Origin: Desulfobulbaceae bacterium UBA2273
GTDB lineage: Bacteria > Desulfobacterota > Desulfobulbia > Desulfobulbales > Desulfurivibrionaceae
Assembly (NCBI GenBank): GCA_002347095.1
Contig: DDWZ01000011.1
Location: forward strand, 1 to 64,000
Reading direction: 5' to 3'
Length of the DNA: 64,000 nt
The first letter of the stretch is position 1; every line of letters starts with the position of its first letter. A program made the position numbers and the translations under genes. The notes beneath the pieces were generated by a model. It had not been told where the DNA came from. It did no database searches and worked only from the letters and a program-made list of their open reading frames with translations. This document shows positions 42,749 to 51,281 of this stretch, one piece after another.

Positions 42749-42856
42749 CGTAACTGTCCAGCAGCACCGCATCTGCGTTGTCATCGGCCAGCTCATGTGC
42801 ACTAGCACACTTCGCCGACCTCTTCCTAGCATCTGCACCACTGCTGAACAGTTACG
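42749..42856 (-). repeat. Structured ~105-bp element, copy E
   Basis: Arms CGTAACTGTCCAGCAG (42749-42764) and CTGCTGAACAGTTACG (42841-42856) pair at 15 of 16 positions. The right arm contains the TAA (minus strand) of the gene at 42852-43289, so here too the element abuts a 3' gene end. Confidence 0.88.
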
Positions 42857-43289
42857 CTCCGTGGTTTTTTTCATTTTTTGGCTCCAGGCTGGATAGTTCG
42901 TTTTCCTTTCCTTCCCATTTTTTTTGTCCGGCCAGAATATGCTTCAGCGATTCGATCACCTTGCTGGCCTCTGTCTTGGATAGTGTCCCCGGTTCCCCGG
43001 TCTTGTAGTATTTTTTCAGGAAATTGGCGTAATGGTTGGGATCCCAGGCAAGATCTTCCACCAGGTGCTTGATGTACATCCTCTGCCGGAAGGTGATGCC
43101 CTCCCGTCTGGCGCGATAATGGCCGCTTCTGGCAAAATAGCGCATGAGCCTTTGGAAGCCGGCATCGTCCAGATCCTTGGCCGAGCGGACCCCCGCCACC
43201 TTTTCCAGGGTGTCGCGGTATTCCTCGTCGCTTGCGCCCAGCTCTTTTTTGACAATATGGATGACGGCGAGTTTTTTGTGATCCAGCAC
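42852..43289 (-). CDS. GemA/Gp16-family protein (phage Mu gp16-like)
   Basis: 145 residues. GTG start 43289 with AAGGAG at about 9 nt. The N-terminus DHKKLAVIHIVKKELGASDEEYRDTLEKVAGVRSAKDLDDAGFQRLMRYF and YIKHLVEDLAWDPNHYANFLKKYY match the GemA family, regulators in Mu-like phages that also occur as lone chromosomal genes. No other phage gene is nearby. Confidence 0.82.
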   Translation of the reverse strand: MLDHKKLAVIHIVKKELGASDEEYRDTLEKVAGVRSAKDLDDAGFQRLMRYFARSGHYRARREGITFRQRMYIKHLVEDLAWDPNHYANFLKKYYKTGEPGTLSKTEASKVIESLKHILAGQKKWEGKENELSSLEPKNEKNHGA

Positions 43290-43326
43290 TCCGTTCTGCT
43301 CCTTCTCCTAAATTTTCCGGCCCGCT

Positions 43327-43941
43327 TCAGGCCAGGCCGAGCCGGGCAAGGTCGGCAAAAAACAGCTCCTCGCTTAGGAACAGATGGGTTTTCAGGCCAA
43401 GGGCTGCCGCTCTTGCAATGTGGCCCGGGTTGTCATCCACAAAGAGGGCTTGTCCGGGTTCGACCTTGAGAGTTGCGAGGACGTCGGTGAACAGGCTCGG
43501 CTCGCGCTTGGTTTTCCCGAGATGAAAGCTGTTGAAGACTCGGCTGAATTCCTGGAAGAACGGCTGACGCGCGTTGAGGCGGTCAAGCCAGTCGGTCTGG
43601 TCGCTGAGGATGACCGGGTTCAGCCCCTGTTTCCGCAGGGCGCGGACCGCGTCAAGCATCCTGGGCCGCAGGATGAAGCGGCTGAGAATGGTTTCGGTCA
43701 GCGTCCGGTCTTCGCCTTTGATGCCGGCCTGGCTGCGGAGCAGCTCCCAGTAGGCCTGTTCCGTGGCCTTGCCGGTGACGTAGCCGCAACTGTAAATGGC
43801 TTCGACACCGGTGCGGAAAAATTCAGCCGGGTCAAGATGGTTTTCCCTGGCCATGACCTCAAGCCCCAGGGTGAATCCCTCTTCGGCCAAAACGCCGCCA
43901 TAGTCGAAGAGGATGGTGGTGATGGAGGAGGCGTGGGGCAT
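43327..43941 (-). CDS. HAD-family hydrolase (class IA)
   Basis: 204 residues: motif I ILFDYGGVL, motif II VILSDQ, Lys in KREPSLF, motif IV FVDDNPGHI. The residue two after the nucleophile Asp is Gly rather than Asp, as in the YihX/epoxide-hydrolase-N subgroup. A phosphatase-type activity is likely. It lies 3 bp after the htpX stop. Confidence 0.88.
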   Translation of the reverse strand: MPHASSITTILFDYGGVLAEEGFTLGLEVMARENHLDPAEFFRTGVEAIYSCGYVTGKATEQAYWELLRSQAGIKGEDRTLTETILSRFILRPRMLDAVRALRKQGLNPVILSDQTDWLDRLNARQPFFQEFSRVFNSFHLGKTKREPSLFTDVLATLKVEPGQALFVDDNPGHIARAAALGLKTHLFLSEELFFADLARLGLA

Positions 43942-43944
43942 GGC

Positions 43945-44793
43945 TCAGCGGATGGCGAGAAGGCGGCGGATCCGTTCCTGCATGGGCGGATGGGTGCTGA
44001 ACAGGCTGGCCAGGGTCCCGGCGGAGAGAGGATTGACGATGTACATCTGGGCCGTGGCCGGGTTGACCTCCATGGGGCGCTGATGGTTGACCTCTTCAAG
44101 GCGCTTGAGCGCGTTGGCCAGCGAGGCCGGATGGCCGCAGATTTGGGCGCCGGTGGCGTCGGCCAGGTATTCGCGGCTGCGGGAGATGGCCATCTGGATC
44201 AGGGCCGCAGCAATGGGGGCGACGATCATCATCACGATGGCGCCGAGCATCCCGCCGCCGCCCTCCTCGTCGTCGGTGCTTCTGCCCATGCCGAAGAGCA
44301 TGGCCCATTGGGTCATGGTGGCCAGGGAGCTGATGGCCCCGGCCATGACCGCGGCCATGGAGCTGATCAGGATGTCGCGGTTCTTGATATGGGCCAGTTC
44401 ATGGGCCAAAACCCCCTCCAGCTCTTCGCGGCTGAGAATGGTCATCAACCCACGCGTTACAGCCACTGCGGCATGGGCGGGGTTTCTGCCCGTGGCAAAG
44501 GCGTTGGGGGTGTCGCTGTCGATGACATAGACGCGGGGCTTGGGCAGGCCGGCCCGCATCGCCAGCCCAGCAACCAGGCTGTGCAGCACCGGCGCCTCGC
44601 TCTGCTCCACCTCTCGGGCGCCGCCCATTTTCAGGGCCAGCTTGTCGCTGAACCAGTAGGCGAAAAAATTCATTGCCAGGGCCATGAGCAGAGCCACGGT
44701 CATGCCGCTTTGGCCGCCCATGGCCTGTCCGGCCACCATGAAGAGGGCGGTCAAGGCCGCCATCAACATGCCTGTTTTTATCGTGTTTCCCAT
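43945..44793 (-). CDS. htpX: Membrane zinc metalloprotease HtpX
   Basis: 282 residues. HELAH zinc site (131-135), third ligand Glu in [11 protein letters not shown], two N-terminal and two central membrane segments, and the conserved [20 protein letters not shown]. Degrades misfolded inner-membrane proteins. RBS CGAGGATATCC. Confidence 0.96.
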   Translation of the reverse strand: MGNTIKTGMLMAALTALFMVAGQAMGGQSGMTVALLMALAMNFFAYWFSDKLALKMGGAREVEQSEAPVLHSLVAGLAMRAGLPKPRVYVIDSDTPNAFATGRNPAHAAVAVTRGLMTILSREELEGVLAHELAHIKNRDILISSMAAVMAGAISSLATMTQWAMLFGMGRSTDDEEGGGGMLGAIVMMIVAPIAAALIQMAISRSREYLADATGAQICGHPASLANALKRLEEVNHQRPMEVNPATAQMYIVNPLSAGTLASLFSTHPPMQERIRRLLAIR

Positions 44794-44904
44794 GGATATC
44801 CTCGTTGCCTGTTGGTGGGCATGTTCAGCCGTTCGTATAGCCCTCGTAGTGTCGGGAATATAATTCGTGTCGTATCCAAGTCAAGGGGGCGATGGCTGGA
44901 AATG

Positions 44905-45123
44905 TCAGCGCGGCATGGGCCATTCCTGTTCGCGGTTTTCGGCAAGATAACAGAAGCGGTCCCACTCCACCTCCCGGCCGGAAACCGGGCACCGGAGCTG
45001 GACTTTGCGTTCGCCCAGGCCGATCACTTGCCAGTCGCCGCTGCGCGGACCCCCGGCAATGTGAATCCTCTGGCCGACGACAAAGGGGAAGGGGTTGAAA
45101 ACAGCGACTTGATGGAGGGGCAT
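44905..45123 (-). CDS. Small hypothetical protein downstream of the Smr gene
   Basis: 72 residues with RBS AAGGATTACTGCC. Beta-strand-rich (FVVGQRIHIAGGPRSGDWQVIGLGERKVQLRCPVSGREVEWDRFCYL), resembling a small SH3-like barrel. Likely cotranscribed with the upstream Smr-domain gene. Confidence 0.65.
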   Translation of the reverse strand: MPLHQVAVFNPFPFVVGQRIHIAGGPRSGDWQVIGLGERKVQLRCPVSGREVEWDRFCYLAENREQEWPMPR

Positions 45124-45147
45124 GGCAGTAATCCTTGTGATTGCAAT

Positions 45148-45687
45148 TCAGGGCAGGTAGACGAGCAGGGCCCCGCTTTTTTCCCGGTCCTTTTTTTCCC
45201 AGAGATAGGCGAGGATCGTTCCGTTGCTTTTCATGATCTTCATCTGGGCCTCGATGACGTCCTTGAGCACCGAGCCTTCCGGCGAGTGGAGCCCCTTGCC
45301 GGTTATAACCAGGACGGTTTGCAGATGATTGCGCCGGGCCCGGGCCAGGAAATTTTCCGTTTTTATTTCCGCCTCGGAACCGGTGCAGCCATGGAGATCG
45401 AGCCTCTCCTGGGGCGGGGGAGAGCTTCGGATCGTTGCTTGCAACGCTTGGGCAGGGGTTGGCAGTTCCTCTTTTTCCGTGAGGATTTCGGTAAGGGTTG
45501 CGGCGGGAATCCCGCTCGCCAGGGCGCTGGCGAAGCTGTGCGGGAGGTCGTTTTCCTGGTCTTGGCAAAAAAGAACGCCCAGGTCCTCGCTGGCCGTCAA
45601 TTTGCGGATGGGCTGTTTCCCGGTCTTTTTTTTCGAGCCCCTGACAGCGGGCTCTGCCTGCCGTGGGGAGCGGTTTGGTTTGCGCAT
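45148..45687 (-). CDS. Smr-domain (MutS2 C-terminal-like) protein
   Basis: 179 residues. Basic N-terminus, then the Smr domain with LDLHGCTGSEAE and VITGKGLHSPEGSVLKD, the conserved LDLHG and GKG motifs. Stand-alone Smr proteins are nucleases acting on nucleic acid junctions or stalled-ribosome mRNA (SmrB type). Confidence 0.9.
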   Translation of the reverse strand: MRKPNRSPRQAEPAVRGSKKKTGKQPIRKLTASEDLGVLFCQDQENDLPHSFASALASGIPAATLTEILTEKEELPTPAQALQATIRSSPPPQERLDLHGCTGSEAEIKTENFLARARRNHLQTVLVITGKGLHSPEGSVLKDVIEAQMKIMKSNGTILAYLWEKKDREKSGALLVYLP

Positions 45688-45997
45688 CGATCTTGGCAAA
45701 GGAAAGAGGGAAAGAGGAAAGTGTTGCGTATCTGAAAATATGCATAGCGTGTTTCAGGCGAAGAGACAAGAGACAAAAAATACCCGGCCAAAGGCAGGAA
45801 CTGCAAAGGGTTGCGGATCCCCCTGCGCAAAGGGCCAAAAAAAATCTGGTTTGCCTTTCTCATTCCTGGTACTCTCTTCCCAAGCCGTAGTAAATTTCCC
45901 TCCTTTTTCGAGGAGATAGTTTTCGCGCCCGGGCCGGTTGCCATGGCGCGGGCACGGTTTGACCGCCGGACCGCAAACCAGAGAGGGCCTCTGCCGC
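45688..45997. other. Intergenic region between divergent Smr and M23 genes
   Basis: 310 bp with no gene. The right end carries GAGAGGG, the RBS of the M23 gene. I see no confident promoter pair. Confidence 0.4.
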
Positions 45998-46888
45998 ATG
46001 GATAAACAGATACATTGTATTGTGACCGGCGAGCGGGGAGAAATCCGCTCGTTTGCCCTTTCCAGACAGACCGTCAAGGTTGTGCTGGGTCTCTGTTGTT
46101 TTTTCCTGTTCGGCAGCGGGTTCGGTTGGTTTTCCTCCGGGGAAAATATCGTGTTGCGCAAGCAGCTTGCGCAAGTGCAAAAGGAGCTGGATGTCACCGT
46201 CGCCTCGAATGCCAGCATGCAGGCGCGGACCGCCAAGCAGGAGCAGGAGCAACAGGCTCTGCTGAACGCCGCCCTGACCGACCTGAAACACAAGAGCCGG
46301 GTTATCGAATCGATCCTCGCCTCGGTGGGGGTGAATCTCGAAGTGCATGAAAGCGCGAAAGGCGCGGGCGGACCTTTCACCCGGCAGCCTCAGGATTCCT
46401 ACGAAGGCCTGACCCTGAGGGTGGACCATTATGTGGATACCATCCAGTCCGTGCCTTTGGGCGCGCCGGTCCGGGGAACCATTACCTCCCAGTTCGGCGG
46501 ACGGCTCGATCCCATCAACGGGCAACCCGCCTTCCACAGCGGAGTTGACATCAGAAATAATCCCGGCGCCAAGATCATTGCCCCGGCGGGCGGCGTTGTT
46601 GTCGCCAGCGGCTATGACAACGGGCATGGCAACTTTATCGTCGTGGATCACGGCAACAGATTCCAGACCAGCTATTTCCACTTGCAGAAGGGGTTTGTCA
46701 AGACCGGCGAGGCCGTGACCAGAGGGCAGGGCCTCGGACTGGTGGGCAACTCGGGGAGAAGCACCGGGGCCCATCTGCATTATGAAATAAAATACCGGGA
46801 CAAGTTGATCGATCCGGTCAAGTTTATCCAGGTGCCTTCCCGCGCCGCCGCCTTGCAGACGAAGCAGGCCGCGGCAATGGCCAAATGA
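45998..46888 (+). CDS. M23-family peptidoglycan endopeptidase, membrane-anchored
   Basis: 296 residues. One N-terminal membrane span (27-45), periplasmic coiled coil (about 52-110), then LytM/M23 with H180 and D184 in HSGVDI and H259/H261 in GAHLHYE, the zinc ligands of active enzymes. The next gene is a bactofilin; such pairs are typical, with bactofilin positioning the enzyme for cell-shape control. RBS GAGAGGG. Confidence 0.93.
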   Translation: MDKQIHCIVTGERGEIRSFALSRQTVKVVLGLCCFFLFGSGFGWFSSGENIVLRKQLAQVQKELDVTVASNASMQARTAKQEQEQQALLNAALTDLKHKSRVIESILASVGVNLEVHESAKGAGGPFTRQPQDSYEGLTLRVDHYVDTIQSVPLGAPVRGTITSQFGGRLDPINGQPAFHSGVDIRNNPGAKIIAPAGGVVVASGYDNGHGNFIVVDHGNRFQTSYFHLQKGFVKTGEAVTRGQGLGLVGNSGRSTGAHLHYEIKYRDKLIDPVKFIQVPSRAAALQTKQAAAMAK

Positions 46889-46950
46889 TGCGGCTCCGGG
46901 CGTTGCGTCCGGAGTGAAATTCTTCAGGAAATCCGCGACAGGTGATCGGT

Positions 46951-47415
46951 ATGGGATTTTTTAGCAGGCAGGGCATCGGAGAGGCAAAGCCGGAGACGAT
47001 CACCAGCGTCATCGGCGCGGACATGCAACTGGCCGGTGATATCTCGTTCAAGGGCAAGTTGCGGCTCGACGGCAAGGCCGAGGGAAACATCCGCGGGGAA
47101 TATCTTATCCTCGGGGAAAGCGGGACCATCTCCGGTGACGTGGTTGTCTCCACCTTTGTCTGTTCGGGACGGGTAGAGGGCACGGTCAATGTCCAGAAGC
47201 TCTATGTGGTGAAAAGCGGCTTTATCGAAGGCAAGGTCGAAACCATGGACCTGGCGGTGGAATCCGGCGCCGTGCTCAACGGGGAAATCAAATCCCGGAG
47301 CCAGGAGCTGCGGCTGGTGCCCGGTTCGTCTGCTACGGAAGAGGATTGGGATGTGCGGATGAAGGAAGCCGCTGCCCAAGCCCCGGTCAAGAAAAAGGGG
47401 ATTGCCGCCAAGTAA
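46951..47415 (+). CDS. Bactofilin
   Basis: 154 residues. The beta-helix core (about 20-125) has the repeating GDISFKGKLRLDGKAEGNI..., GTISGDVVVSTFVCSGRVEGTV pattern, with short unstructured ends. Self-assembles into filaments on the inner membrane without nucleotide. ATG 46951 is preferred over GTG 46942. Probably cotranscribed with the M23 gene and followed by a terminator. Confidence 0.93.
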   Translation: MGFFSRQGIGEAKPETITSVIGADMQLAGDISFKGKLRLDGKAEGNIRGEYLILGESGTISGDVVVSTFVCSGRVEGTVNVQKLYVVKSGFIEGKVETMDLAVESGAVLNGEIKSRSQELRLVPGSSATEEDWDVRMKEAAAQAPVKKKGIAAK

Positions 47416-47443
47416 TCAGCAGCACTGGGTCATAGTTCTGTTT

Positions 47444-47477
47444 GCCGCCATGCGAATCCCGGATGGCGGTTTTTTTT
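47444..47477 (+). terminator. Rho-independent terminator after the bactofilin gene
   Basis: CCGCCAT and ATGGCGG form a 7-bp stem around an 11-nt loop, followed by eight T residues. Confidence 0.8.
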
Positions 47478-47583
47478 GTGATGCATCGCGAGGTTTTTGA
47501 TTCAGGTCAAGGAGAAGAGGGTTCTGCTCGTGGTATGATGGGAGCAAGATAATGCAGGTAAGCTACCCACAGGAGGTGCCGCG

Positions 47584-47904
47584 ATGATGGAGAAAAAGAG
47601 TCTTGCCGAGACCAGGATTTTTGACAGCCGGAGCATGAAAAAGGTATTGATGCACGATTCGCCCTGGTTTCGAATCCTGAACTTCAACCTCAGCGCCGGC
47701 CAGGTTTTCCCGGTGCATTCCCATGATACGGAGGGCCAGCTTTCCATCCAGGTGCTGGAGGGAACAGGGGAATTCCTCGGCAAGGATGACCAGGCCATTC
47801 CGGCGCAGGCAGGCGATTTGCTGCTCTGCGACATCAGCGAGCCCCACGGCGTCCGGGCGCACACCGATCTGCGGATTCTGGTGACCATCGCCCCGCCGTT
47901 TTAG
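47584..47904 (+). CDS. Cupin-domain protein
   Basis: 106 residues, RBS AGGAGG. Single cupin barrel: FPVHSHDTEGQLSIQVLEGTGEFLG (His, His, Glu metal ligands) and GDLLLCDISEPHGVRAH. Role unknown; 17 bp before an S4-domain gene. Confidence 0.87.
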   Translation: MMEKKSLAETRIFDSRSMKKVLMHDSPWFRILNFNLSAGQVFPVHSHDTEGQLSIQVLEGTGEFLGKDDQAIPAQAGDLLLCDISEPHGVRAHTDLRILVTIAPPF

Positions 47905-47921
47905 GGAAAGGAACAGAGAGC

Positions 47922-48149
47922 ATGGACAGGCAGCAGGTGGCAGTGCGCGACGAGGTTATTCGGCTGGGGCAGTTTCTCAAACTGGCCGGGGTGGTTGAGA
48001 CCGGCGGCGAGGCCAAGCTGCGGATTCAAGAGGGCGAGGCAAAGGTTAACGGCGAGGTGGAAACCAGGCGCGGGCGGCAGCTTGTGCCAGGAGATCTGGT
48101 GGAGTTTGGCGGGGAGATCTTGGAGGTTGTCGTGAAGGCGGGCGCTTAG
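47922..48149 (+). CDS. S4-like RNA-binding protein (YbcJ type)
   Basis: 75 residues: [50 protein letters not shown], the full S4-like fold of YbcJ/YaaA-like small RNA-binding proteins. Its stop overlaps the convergent macrodomain stop (TTAG). Confidence 0.9.
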   Translation: MDRQQVAVRDEVIRLGQFLKLAGVVETGGEAKLRIQEGEAKVNGEVETRRGRQLVPGDLVEFGGEILEVVVKAGA

Positions 48150-48661
48150 GTTTCCGCCAAACCCTTCTCGTAAGCCAGGCGTGTTGCGCTGTTGAAGCAG
48201 ACAAAGAGGATAACGGCGAGATGTTCGTTTTTCGCCAGGGCTTGCCGCGCCTCCCGCACGGCGATGCGGGCCGCCTCTTCCTTGGGATAGCCATAGACCC
48301 CGGTGCTGATCGCGGGAAAAGCGATGGTCCGCAGATCATATTCGCGGACAAGGGCAAAACAATTTCGGTAACAGCGGGCCAGTAGTTCTGGTTCCCCTTG
48401 GCTTCCGCCGTGCCAGACCGGTCCCACCGTGTGGATGACCCAGGCGGCAGGCAGGTTGTAGCCCTTGGTGATCCGCGCCTCCCCAGTCGGACAGCCGCCC
48501 AGGGCTCGGCATTCGGCCAGCAGCCCAGGCCCGGCAGCCCGGTGGATGGCGCCGTCCACCCCGCCGCCGCCGAGCAGGGAATTGTTGGCCGCATTCACGA
48601 TGGCATCCGCCTTGATCCCGGTGATATCCTCTTCCGTCAGTTGGATTCCGCTGCGTGGCAT
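48146..48661 (-). CDS. Macrodomain O-acetyl-ADP-ribose deacetylase (YmdB-like)
   Basis: 171 residues from ATG 48661. Macrodomain motifs: [47 protein letters not shown] and [12 protein letters not shown]. Hydrolyses ADP-ribose esters. Sequence upstream in the same frame overlaps another gene and is not part of it. Confidence 0.94.
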   Translation of the reverse strand: MPRSGIQLTEEDITGIKADAIVNAANNSLLGGGGVDGAIHRAAGPGLLAECRALGGCPTGEARITKGYNLPAAWVIHTVGPVWHGGSQGEPELLARCYRNCFALVREYDLRTIAFPAISTGVYGYPKEEAARIAVREARQALAKNEHLAVILFVCFNSATRLAYEKGLAET

Positions 48662-48684
48662 GGTTGGCTCTTTTCGTCGGAAGT

Positions 48685-49158
48685 TCAGGGAAAACCGCCC
48701 TCGTTGCCGGTGACTGTGTGATACAGGGTGTTGAACGGGGAATAGATGGTAACCTCTCTGTCCGCACCCATCTTCACCGTGCTCCATTCCTGGGGCGAAT
48801 ACCAGATGCCGATCTCCTCCCCTTCCGGGGTGCGGATCACCTTGCCGTGATATCTGGTCTGCAGGTTGCGATGGGGGTTGTCGATGATCTCCATCCAGCC
48901 TTGCAGCTTCTTTTCCGTCAGCTCCACCGGGATCCAAAACTCTTTTTTCAGGCGGTATTCCGGCCTGATTCCCAGGATGGCCAGGGGGAAATTCTCCGGG
49001 CCGCTGTAGTAGTAGGTGTAGCCCGGCAAGGGTCGATACGATTCCAAGGCCTCGTTGATGCGGAGATCCTCCTGGAAAATAAAGGTGGGCCGGCCGCAGG
49101 CGGCAACGACCAGGAGCAGCGCCAACAAGGCAATGAGCTTGGGAAAATGTGTACGCAT
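48685..49158 (-). CDS. Hypothetical lipoprotein
   Basis: 157 residues. RBS GAGGAGG, signal peptide with lipobox VVAAC (Cys21). The mature part is beta-rich ([50 protein letters not shown]). Resembles small outer-membrane lipoproteins of unknown function. Confidence 0.82.
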   Translation of the reverse strand: MRTHFPKLIALLALLLVVAACGRPTFIFQEDLRINEALESYRPLPGYTYYYSGPENFPLAILGIRPEYRLKKEFWIPVELTEKKLQGWMEIIDNPHRNLQTRYHGKVIRTPEGEEIGIWYSPQEWSTVKMGADREVTIYSPFNTLYHTVTGNEGGFP

Positions 49159-49225
49159 GGTGTCCTCCTCTTGTTTCTTTTCTCAATTATATGCCGAAAG
49201 AGGAGGAAGGGTGGCAATAAAAAAA

Positions 49226-49257
49226 GGCAGATCCCGCGAAGGGATCTGCCTTTTTTT
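49226..49257. terminator. Bidirectional rho-independent terminator
   Basis: GGCAGATCCC-GCGAA-GGGATCTGCC, a perfect 10-bp stem flanked by A-run and T-run, so it can end transcripts from both sides; it serves the minus-strand aldolase gene. Confidence 0.92.
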
Positions 49258-49278
49258 ATTGCCTGCGCTGGGGAAAAC

Positions 49279-50229
49279 TCAGATTCCGGCGGCGGCGCTG
49301 GTCATCTGATCATAGAACTCGGTCACTTCGTTTTTCTTGTCTGATTCCATGCAGGCCATGGCCGCTCTGGGGTGCTGGTTGAGAACCCCGGAAACCATGT
49401 AGGGGATGAAATAGCCCCAGTCGATCTTTTCCCGCCAGGGCAGGATCTGCTCCTCGATCACCTTGATCAGGGGGCGAACCTGGAACTTGGGGTTTTTCAG
49501 GAAGGAAAGCAGCAGCTCCAGGGGGCAATTGCCCGCGCCGCGGCCGATGCCGTACAGGGTGGCATCCAGATAGTTGATCCCGCAGATGATGGAGGAGATG
49601 GTGTTGGCAAAGGCCAGTTGCTGGTTGTTGTGGGCATGGATGCCGATGGTCTTTTCCGGCATCCGCTCCATGTACATCTTGGCCAGCACCTCGATGTCCT
49701 CCTGGTAGAAGGCGCCGAAGCTGTCCACCAGATAGATGATGGGAACCCGGCACTTGGCCAGGTCGTTGAGCCCCTCTTCCAGATCGCGCGGCCCCACGGT
49801 GGAAACCGCCATCAGATTGATCGTGGTCTCGTAGCCTTTGTCCATGCAATGGTGCGCCAGGGCTGCGGCCTTGTCGATCTGGTGAACATAGCAAGCCACC
49901 CGGATCATGTCCAGGGAGCCTTCCGAGCGCACCGGGATATCGTCGTAGTCGATCCTGCCGATATCCGCCATGGCCGAGAGTTTGATCTTTTTTTCCGAAT
50001 CCCCGATGATGCGCTGCAGATCCTTTTCCCCGCAAAAGCGCCAGGGGCCGACTTCTTTGCGGTCAAAGGCGGATTCGGAGCTGAGGTAGCCGATCTCCAT
50101 GTAATCGACCCCGGCGTCGGCCAGGGCATGGTACACCTGTTTGACAAAGGTGTCGTCAAACTGCCATTTGTTCATCAAGCCGCCGTCGCGGACAGTACAG
50201 TCAATAACCTTGATTTCCGGTCTGAACAT
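49279..50229 (-). CDS. HMGL-like (DRE-TIM) aldolase-family protein
   Basis: 316 residues. KVIDCTVRDGGLMNKWQFDD supplies the DxTxRDG metal site, HAHNNQQLAFANT the HxH ligands, and GIGRGAGNCPLELLL the C-terminal motif, as in 4-hydroxy-2-oxovalerate aldolase and related enzymes. The substrate is not determined; its neighbour is a KDPG-type aldolase, suggesting a shared 2-oxo-acid route. Confidence 0.87.
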   Translation of the reverse strand: MFRPEIKVIDCTVRDGGLMNKWQFDDTFVKQVYHALADAGVDYMEIGYLSSESAFDRKEVGPWRFCGEKDLQRIIGDSEKKIKLSAMADIGRIDYDDIPVRSEGSLDMIRVACYVHQIDKAAALAHHCMDKGYETTINLMAVSTVGPRDLEEGLNDLAKCRVPIIYLVDSFGAFYQEDIEVLAKMYMERMPEKTIGIHAHNNQQLAFANTISSIICGINYLDATLYGIGRGAGNCPLELLLSFLKNPKFQVRPLIKVIEEQILPWREKIDWGYFIPYMVSGVLNQHPRAAMACMESDKKNEVTEFYDQMTSAAAGI

Positions 50230-50278
50230 GGGGAAGTCTCCTTGAAAAAGACGCTATTTTAGCAAGTAAAGGAAGGGA

Positions 50279-50908
50279 TCATACCCGATCTTTTGCCGGG
50301 CGGCAATGTGCAATGAAATTTTTTACGTTGTGCCCGATCTGGTCGAGGTTCTTCTCCCGCAACGCCTTGCTGCCGAAGAGAGTGGTGGATACGCCCACCG
50401 CCACGGCGCCCGCCCCGAAATATTCCTGAAGATTGGCCAGGCTCACCCCGCCCACCGCAACGAGGCGGAGGTGATCGAAGGGGCCGAGGAGATCCTTGAT
50501 ATACTGGGGGCCGCCCATGGCGCCGCAGGGGAAGACCTTGATCAGATCGGCGCCGGCGGACCAGGCGGTGTAGACCTCGGTGGGGGTCAGGGCTCCGGCG
50601 ACAATGGGGATGCCTTCCGCCTTGGCATACTCGATGACCTTGGTGTCCGTATTGGGGGTAACGAGAAACATGGCCCCACAGCCCACACCCCGCCTCGCTT
50701 CTTCGAGATTACGGATGGTGCCCATGCCCAGCAGTTTGCCCTCGGGCACGGCAGGACGGTATTCGGCAACTATCTTTTCGGCGCCGGGTGTGTTCATGGT
50801 GACTTCCATGGCCGTGAGTCCGGCGGCAAAGGAGATCTGCATGACCTCGCCGAAGAAATCACCCTCCACTCCCCGCAGGATGCCGATGACCGGAACTTTT
50901 AATTCCAT
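50279..50908 (-). CDS. eda: 2-keto-3-deoxy-6-phosphogluconate/4-hydroxy-2-oxoglutarate aldolase
   Basis: 209 residues from ATG 50908 (AAGGAG at 6 nt). Class I aldolase: AMEVTMNTPGA (catalytic Glu), GAMFLVTPN, Schiff-base Lys in GADLIKVFPCGAMGG, GGVS. Just upstream of the HMGL-like aldolase on the same strand (49-bp gap), so probably one operon. Confidence 0.9.
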   Translation of the reverse strand: MELKVPVIGILRGVEGDFFGEVMQISFAAGLTAMEVTMNTPGAEKIVAEYRPAVPEGKLLGMGTIRNLEEARRGVGCGAMFLVTPNTDTKVIEYAKAEGIPIVAGALTPTEVYTAWSAGADLIKVFPCGAMGGPQYIKDLLGPFDHLRLVAVGGVSLANLQEYFGAGAVAVGVSTTLFGSKALREKNLDQIGHNVKNFIAHCRPAKDRV

Positions 50909-50971
50909 GGGTTGCTCCTTTCTGTGATTACTCAACAATCTTAGCAACAGGAGGAATATGCGTGATTCTCC

Positions 50972-51180
50972 TGTTCATTTCTTTGCTTGCCCAAAGAAAC
51001 GAACCAAAGAAAGGGCACCCCCGCCACTTGTCCCGCCGTAGGCGGGATGCCCTGTGCTCCTCGATGCTGCCGGGGCTTTGCAAACTCGGCTAACGCCTCA
51101 AACAGTGCAAAGCCCTTTTTCGGCAGCCTCTCCGGTGCTCGGCTGCGTGACAATGGGATTTTGACTGCATATGAAAACAA
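50972..51180 (+). repeat. ~210-bp dispersed repeat, copy 3
   Basis: Fullest copy of the family that also lies at 24738-24943 and (inverted) 14010-14220. Ends with TTTTGACTGCATATGAAAA. Contains inner hairpin GTCCCGCC-GTA-GGCGGGAT. The gap 50909-51281 holds nothing else convincing. Confidence 0.85.
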
Positions 51181-51281
51181 AGGGCTTTACTGAGATTGCT
51201 CAGGTCAGCAGATTTTTTTCGCGGGATTATTGTACCACGCAGGGCGCGGAGCGCACGGAGTTTGCTTCCCTCAAACTCCGT

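Noticed and set aside
42852..43289. Prophage based on the GemA-like gene
   Set aside because: No integrase, terminase, capsid or tail gene lies nearby; a single phage-family gene is not enough.
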